Origin: Pythium myriotylum
Taxonomy: Eukaryota > Oomycota > Peronosporomycetes > Pythiales > Pythiaceae
Length of the DNA stretch: 64,000 nucleotides
Reading direction: 5' to 3'
NCBI GenBank assembly: GCA_023091665.1
Contig: JALJCQ010000003.1
Location: 1,612,001 to 1,676,000, forward strand
Shown: positions 59,391-64,000 of the stretch, one piece after another
Layout: the number at the start of each line of letters is the position of its first letter
How positions within the stretch are numbered: position 1 is the stretch's first letter
Made by a program: the position numbers and the translations under genes
The notes under the pieces: generated by a model
Database searches by the model: none
What the model saw: the letters and a program-made list of their open reading frames with translations, nothing else
What the model was told of the DNA's origin: nothing

Positions 59391-62339
59391 TCATCTCGTA
59401 ACAGTCGCAGTGCCGGCAATTGGAGCTTCCGATGTAGCAGTTCCTATGGCATCGGAGCTCGGAAGTACCGCGACCCCGCTTGGTTGGTCAGGAGCAACTT
59501 CACCCTCAGGGACATTACGTGCTCGTTCCTCTCTCAAAAGACGCTCCTCCTTGTCCTGCAGCTCAGCGTAGTGGTCGACGACTTCTGCCATTGCCTTTTC
59601 GACACTTTCCTTCGTGGTGAACCCTCTTGTGTATTTGGTCTTGCGTTGATTATCTTGAAGCTCTTTTGTGATAACAGACGTCACATCATTGAAGCTCTTC
59701 TCCACTGGTGCTGTTGCAACATCAAGAAACTCTTTCCATCTTCTCATTGACCGTGTCGTTTTGCCATCAAATACTGGCAACGAGGTCGGTTTTTCTTCCC
59801 CACCACCCGCAGCATCATCCTTCTCTTCAAGCTCCTCCTCATCACCACCTTCCTCCGCAGTGTCGCTGTCGTGGGATTGTCGTAACGCACCGAACATATT
59901 GACAACTTCATTTTTGTGCTCTTCAGTGAGTTCGGAATCGTCGATCATTCCTTCCAAATCGCAGTTCCAGCATTTCGTTTCGTCACCATACTCGCGCGCG
60001 CAACGTTTGTGATAGTACTTCTTGCAATCTGGGCACGAGACAAGCGACTTGATCCATCCTTTCTCCTCACAAAGAATACAAGTTTCCTTAGGTCGTGGAG
60101 CTCTTTTCCTCTTGACAACAGGAATCTCAGTTGCCGAGACATTAGATCCTGCGACGCTGACTTTGTCATCATTGGAGCCTTTAGAAGTCGCTATGGTGGT
60201 AGTGCTTGGTCCGTTCAACGCAAAGGCATTAGTTGATGCATCTGTGAGAGGTTTGGAAGGATGGCTGCTCGAATCAACTCGCGTTTCGATGATCTCAAAG
60301 TAGTCGTCGTCATCGTCATCGTCGTCATCGTCACCAGAATCGTCTGTGGTGTTTGTCAAGTCAACTGTTTCATGTAGCCTTGCCCTGGCTAACTCCTCGT
60401 CATCATCGACGTCGTCGTCATCGACACAGTCACGCATGAACTGCAAGAAATCTGCTGAGCAGTACCCCAACATGGGTTTGATAATCCGCACAGCTGGTGC
60501 CACTTCCTTCTTTATGACTGGCGAGTGGACTGTGATGGTTGTCGACGTGTCGCTTGGCTTTGATTCTGTCGCTGGTGCAGGAGTCGGGTTAGCTTTTTTC
60601 CTTGCCAAGAGAATGGTAGGTTCCGCTGGTGGTACTCCCGGAATAGTTGGTACGCGCGCCACAGGTGTACTTCGTCGAGCAAGGTTGAGCCCATCATTCG
60701 CGGTTGTAAAATCTCTGGGGTTGAATACGATCGAATCAAAGCGGCGGGATTGGAAAAGAGATCGATCATGCTCATTGCTGCTGATTTCTTCGTCGCTATC
60801 ATCCACAATTATCGGGGTCTGCGCAACAGGTAACTGACTGATAGGACGAGGTGGAACTCCCACGGCAGACTCTTTAGTGACCGCTGGAGATGGAGGGCGG
60901 GACGAAGTTGAGGCTATCGGCGGAGTCGATTGGGAAATAGTCGGTTGCAATGGATGAGCTTTTGTTTGAGAGCCCACCCCTCTTGAAGGATTCGTAGGTG
61001 TCAATGCAGGCGCTGGAAACGTGGAGGTTAAGGTCTCTCCTAGGCTTTTTGTAACAGGAACTGTCGTTGGAGCAGTAGTTGTAGCTGTAGTTGAGTATAC
61101 AGTCGTAGTCGTCGTCTTGAGTGTTGTCGTGGACTTTTTATCTTGATCAATAGCGGACGGTTCTAGGGGTGAACTCGATAAATTTGCAGACTCAGTACGA
61201 GATGGAAGAGTCGGTACATCTGAACTGATCGCGGGCTGTGCTGACTGAAGTTGGGTAGTCTTGTCGGTAGCAGGTTGTGAGGAACTTGATTTTGACAGAA
61301 CTGTATTATTCGGCGCAGGGACTGAGGGATTTGCAGCCACAGACGTCGAGTCCTGTGCTGTAAAGATGGTCTTTACGTCTGATGGAGGAGCTATGGAAGA
61401 GGTCTTTGTCTGCGATGGGGTCGAATGGCGCTGCCGAAGAGCTTGTGACACCTCCAGCTGGCTAGGAAAGTCACTTGGATTGAACAAAACCTGATCGAAG
61501 CATCTTCCTTGAGGAGGTTCTCTTAATAGAACGTGTTCCCCACTGCTGCTGTCGGCTGCTGTTCCCGTCGCATTGCCGCGTGCACTGTCCGACGACCCAT
61601 CGACCTCTCGGAGCGCCAGTCGGGCGACACTCTGCTTTATTCGGGCTTCGTGTCTTGCGCGTTTGGCGGCTCGTTTTTGACCATCTTCACTCTCTTCGTC
61701 CGATGAGATCAAGTCGATGACCTCGAGAGACTTCTTCGTAGCGGCCGTGCCATTGTGAGGCCGCTTTGAAGACTCTGTACTCGGTCGAACGACAGCAGGC
61801 GGAGTCGCACTTCGACTGGGAGGATCTACGCGACCATCAGCCGTCGCTCGTGCGGAGCTGGGCGCGGTCATCTCGGCTGCATGGGCCGAAGCAGTCGACT
61901 TACTCGCCGCCGTCGCGGTCTGCTGGCCACTCGGAGCTGCGTCCAGAGGCAGACGCGCGTTCGAGCCGTTCTCTCGACCCGCGTCCTTGGCTGGCGCCGT
62001 TGCCGCGTGAGAAAGACGCGCGGCGGCGCCGTTTCTCGCGGCGCTCGGTCGCTTGTGGGGCGCCGCGACCGGGAGAAACGGGTGCCGCGTCGCCGCGGCG
62101 GTCGGCTGCTTGGCGGCGCGGCACTTGTCGCAGTCGTCGTCGCTGCTGAAGTTGATGCAGCCGCAGGTGCGGCAGAGGAAGGACGAGGCGTCGCCGCCGG
62201 GCACGGAGCTGCTGGCGAGAGACGGAGGAGGCTCGCCCGCCGTGGACATGGCCGCATCCACGCTTCCCTCCTTCTCGACCACTCTGCCGTTTGCTTGGCT
62301 GGACGGGAACTTAGGTTTAAGTACGTGGTAGGTACGCAT
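59391..62339 (-). CDS. Nuclear RanBP2-type zinc finger/PHD finger protein with SUMO-interaction-like motifs
   Basis: Up to 982 residues; the ATG at 62249 (MSTAGEPPPSL) is the likelier start because it immediately precedes the first domain. A RanBP2-type finger (FLCRTCGCINFSSDDDCDKC) lies at the N-terminus. A long Ser/Thr/Pro-rich middle holds two copies of a motif RFDxxxFNPxDF (GRCFDQVLFNPSDF and SRRFDSIVFNPRDF) and three hydrophobic-acidic motifs: VIDLISSDEESED, PIIVDDSDEEISS and TVDLTNTTDDSGDDDDD. Near residues 770-820 is a PHD finger (CILCEEKGWIKSLVSCPDC then YYHKRCAREY and CWNC), a histone-tail reader. A helical tail with MRRWKEFLDVATAPVEKSF closes the protein. Together this suggests a chromatin- or SUMO-linked nuclear adaptor. 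No family name assigned. Confidence 0.85.
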   Translation of the reverse strand: MRTYHVLKPKFPSSQANGRVVEKEGSVDAAMSTAGEPPPSLASSSVPGGDASSFLCRTCGCINFSSDDDCDKCRAAKQPTAAATRHPFLPVAAPHKRPSAARNGAAARLSHAATAPAKDAGRENGSNARLPLDAAPSGQQTATAASKSTASAHAAEMTAPSSARATADGRVDPPSRSATPPAVVRPSTESSKRPHNGTAATKKSLEVIDLISSDEESEDGQKRAAKRARHEARIKQSVARLALREVDGSSDSARGNATGTAADSSSGEHVLLREPPQGRCFDQVLFNPSDFPSQLEVSQALRQRHSTPSQTKTSSIAPPSDVKTIFTAQDSTSVAANPSVPAPNNTVLSKSSSSQPATDKTTQLQSAQPAISSDVPTLPSRTESANLSSSPLEPSAIDQDKKSTTTLKTTTTTVYSTTATTTAPTTVPVTKSLGETLTSTFPAPALTPTNPSRGVGSQTKAHPLQPTISQSTPPIASTSSRPPSPAVTKESAVGVPPRPISQLPVAQTPIIVDDSDEEISSNEHDRSLFQSRRFDSIVFNPRDFTTANDGLNLARRSTPVARVPTIPGVPPAEPTILLARKKANPTPAPATESKPSDTSTTITVHSPVIKKEVAPAVRIIKPMLGYCSADFLQFMRDCVDDDDVDDDEELARARLHETVDLTNTTDDSGDDDDDDDDDDYFEIIETRVDSSSHPSKPLTDASTNAFALNGPSTTTIATSKGSNDDKVSVAGSNVSATEIPVVKRKRAPRPKETCILCEEKGWIKSLVSCPDCKKYYHKRCAREYGDETKCWNCDLEGMIDDSELTEEHKNEVVNMFGALRQSHDSDTAEEGGDEEELEEKDDAAGGGEEKPTSLPVFDGKTTRSMRRWKEFLDVATAPVEKSFNDVTSVITKELQDNQRKTKYTRGFTTKESVEKAMAEVVDHYAELQDKEERLLREERARNVPEGEVAPDQPSGVAVLPSSDAIGTATSEAPIAGTATVTR

Positions 62340-62410
62340 GAGATTGGAGAGGGAGTATTACCAAAAAAATAATTGAGATTTCGCCAATTTACAATTCGAA
62401 AGGAGGAGAC

Positions 62411-63903
62411 TCAGGAGCGGGCTTGCAGCGCTTGGCAGAGCATGGCCATGGTGAGGTCGCCGTTGAGGTACGAGAAGGACGCGTTCACTTCACTGTGCAG
62501 ACGAGAGGAGTTGGGCGGCAGGTTGTAGCGGTGGACCAGCAGCCGCCGCAGGAGGATGCAGTTGTTGCCGGTGGCCTGGTCGACGACTGGGGTCAACATG
62601 AGTCTGCAGAAGACGGAGGGTGAGTCTCGGCGAGCCGCCTGCCTCAGAACATGGCTACTCACATGCTGAGGGCTTCTTTGCGGAGAGGATTCTCCGTCTT
62701 TCCGACGGGATACAGATCGTCCTCGTCGACAAAGTCGAGCACAAGAACGGCGAGGTCATCGTCAAGCAACTCGGCCTGGAAGGTCACGTTCGAGCGAGCG
62801 CCTGCAAAGTCCCCACTGTCGTACTCGACCTGTGAATAATGCCGTGATTCTCCTAGAGAGCAGATCGGCTGGTAGAAGAGAAACAAGTTGTCAGTTGTTG
62901 AAGGTCGGTAGCGAAATCAACAGCGAAAGATCAACGCGTACCGTTGGGGTAGCCTTGATCCCGAGATGGCGCTCAAGTTGCTGAGGTAGATTTGAAAAGT
63001 GGTCGACTGCAGCCCGGAAAACATCACTGAGCTTGGCATTCGGGATTTTGCAAACAAATATGTTGGACAGAAACGTGAAAGACTCGGTCGCGGAGGTGGC
63101 GGTGTGAGAGAACGGAATCGCAGGCGTCGTTGTGTGGATGTGGTCTCGCGTATACCGCTCGATCGTGGTCGGGGCATCTCGTCGTGCGCGGTCGAAACGA
63201 GTCTGCAGAGCGTCCCGTCGTGCAGTGTCATCGCCTTCTGTGAGCCTTAACTCTTGGTGGATATCGTGGAAGATAGCTCTGCACACTGCGTTGCTGTGCC
63301 ACAACGGCGACTCACTAAGATTGCTCTGCAAGGAGGCAAAGAAGAGCTGCTGCTGCAGGAGCTGCTGCTTGAGCTCGGCGTTGATCCTCTCGACTTGCAT
63401 TGTGATGGTCTTTTCCTTGGCAGCTTCACATGCGCGCAGTAGGACTCGCTCGTCCGGCAGATGAGCCTTCCACTTGGCGCAGAGCTGGCGGAACTGGCGC
63501 TCTAGAGACGCCGCCTCTTGACGCAGGTACTTGATCTCGTGCTGCATTGCATCAACTGAATCAGAACCAGAACGACCTCGTGCCTCGCTGTCCAACTCAC
63601 TGCTGCCGGGAGGGGCGTCTTCCTCGTCGCGTTGTTTCTTGCCGCGATGAACGCGTCGGCGTCCATTTCTCCGTCGTCGACGTCCTCCTCACCGGCGCTG
63701 CTCGAGCCGCTGAGGGCGTTGCCGCCGACGACACTACGAGGGGAGACCTTGCGGATCTTCCGCCGGTGGAGGACGTCGGGCGAGTGCTCGTGCTCGTGGC
63801 GAGGCCACGTCGCCGCGTGATTGCTGTCGCGCTCGGCCGTCATGACCGCGGCAGCGAGTCGCAGAGTGCAGTCGAATTCCACTGACGCTGAGTCGCTCCG
63901 CAT
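62411..63903 (-). CDS. M96-like coiled-coil protein of the oomycete START-related family
   Basis: Exons 63903-63601, 63541-62942, 62868-62663 and 62603-62411; joined length 1302 nt, 433 residues, frame kept through GTGAGT/GTACGC donors and CAG acceptors. The first exon is acidic and basic in patches (HRRKIRKVSP, EEDVDDGEMD). The second opens with the coiled coil HEIKYLRQEAASLERQFRQL then KWKAHLPDERVLLRACEAAK, the pattern of the M96/bZIP-like family abundant in oomycetes. The later part is START-like in outline (VEYDSGDFAGARSNVTFQAE, LLVHRYNLPPNSSRL). In that family such proteins are often sexual-stage or regulatory, but nothing here fixes a function. It lies 72 bp from the PHD gene, same strand. 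The start could be ATG 63843 instead. Confidence 0.72.
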
Positions 63904-64000
63904 GCGAGCCAGCTGGACGTACGGCGAGTGGGGCCGTCAATCAGAGCCTCGTGGGCTGGACGATGATGACGGGGCTTCCGGCGGAGCGAATCACGCAATG

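Overview
The window looks like nuclear DNA of an oomycete (Phytophthora/Pythium group; the genus cannot be fixed from sequence alone). The evidence is consistent: many short GT..AG introns (about 50-80 bp), GC-rich third codon positions, secreted families typical of oomycetes (PAN/Apple modules fused to a GH5 glucanase, secreted PLD-like proteins, trypsin-like proteins with a conserved ILGG/IMGG mature end, full-size PDR/ABCG transporters, START-FYVE proteins, an M96-like coiled-coil protein), and an exact copy of the oomycete transcription-start motif (TCATTYYNCAWTTT) in front of a protease gene at 43688.

Layout. 1-11 kb is a dense housekeeping stretch: queuosine-nucleotide glycosylase (partial), a frataxin-like gene, CCR4-NOT subunit CNOT11, a WW-domain protein, a large ankyrin-like/coiled-coil protein, a mitochondrial GTP/GDP carrier and a neutral-sphingomyelinase-like enzyme. 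11-39 kb is an accessory block framed by two almost identical 4.4-kb inverted copies of a PDR transporter gene (12976-17386 and 34820-39230). Around and between them are five aspartic-protease-related loci: one intact enzyme, two membrane-anchored proteins in which both catalytic Asp positions are lost, and two relics. The same block holds a five-PAN GH5 glucanase, a MORN protein, an EMAPII-type tRNA-binding protein, a DUF2439 protein and a mitochondrial Nudix hydrolase.

40-49 kb is a serine-protease cluster shaped by two separate inverted duplications and a 210-bp direct repeat. It has three intact trypsin-like genes, one copy truncated before the catalytic Ser, and one copy with a C-terminal frameshift and a changed specificity pocket. 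Short palindromes with one-base centres lie just outside the larger inverted repeat. 50-55 kb carries two head-to-head secreted PLD-like genes in which the first HKD motif has Arg in place of Asp. 55-64 kb returns to housekeeping or regulatory genes: eIF3d, a START-FYVE protein, a RanBP2-ZnF/PHD protein with SUMO-interaction-like motifs, and an M96-like protein.

The secreted and membrane genes together suggest an exported-hydrolase and surface-protein region (glucan, protein and phospholipid degradation plus efflux) that grows by inverted duplication and decays by truncation. No tRNA, rRNA, CRISPR array or intact transposon was found. Exon boundaries were placed by eye from splice consensus and protein-family conservation. 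The most interesting biology is the paired, membrane-anchored pseudo-aspartic-protease family with a conserved cytoplasmic tail.
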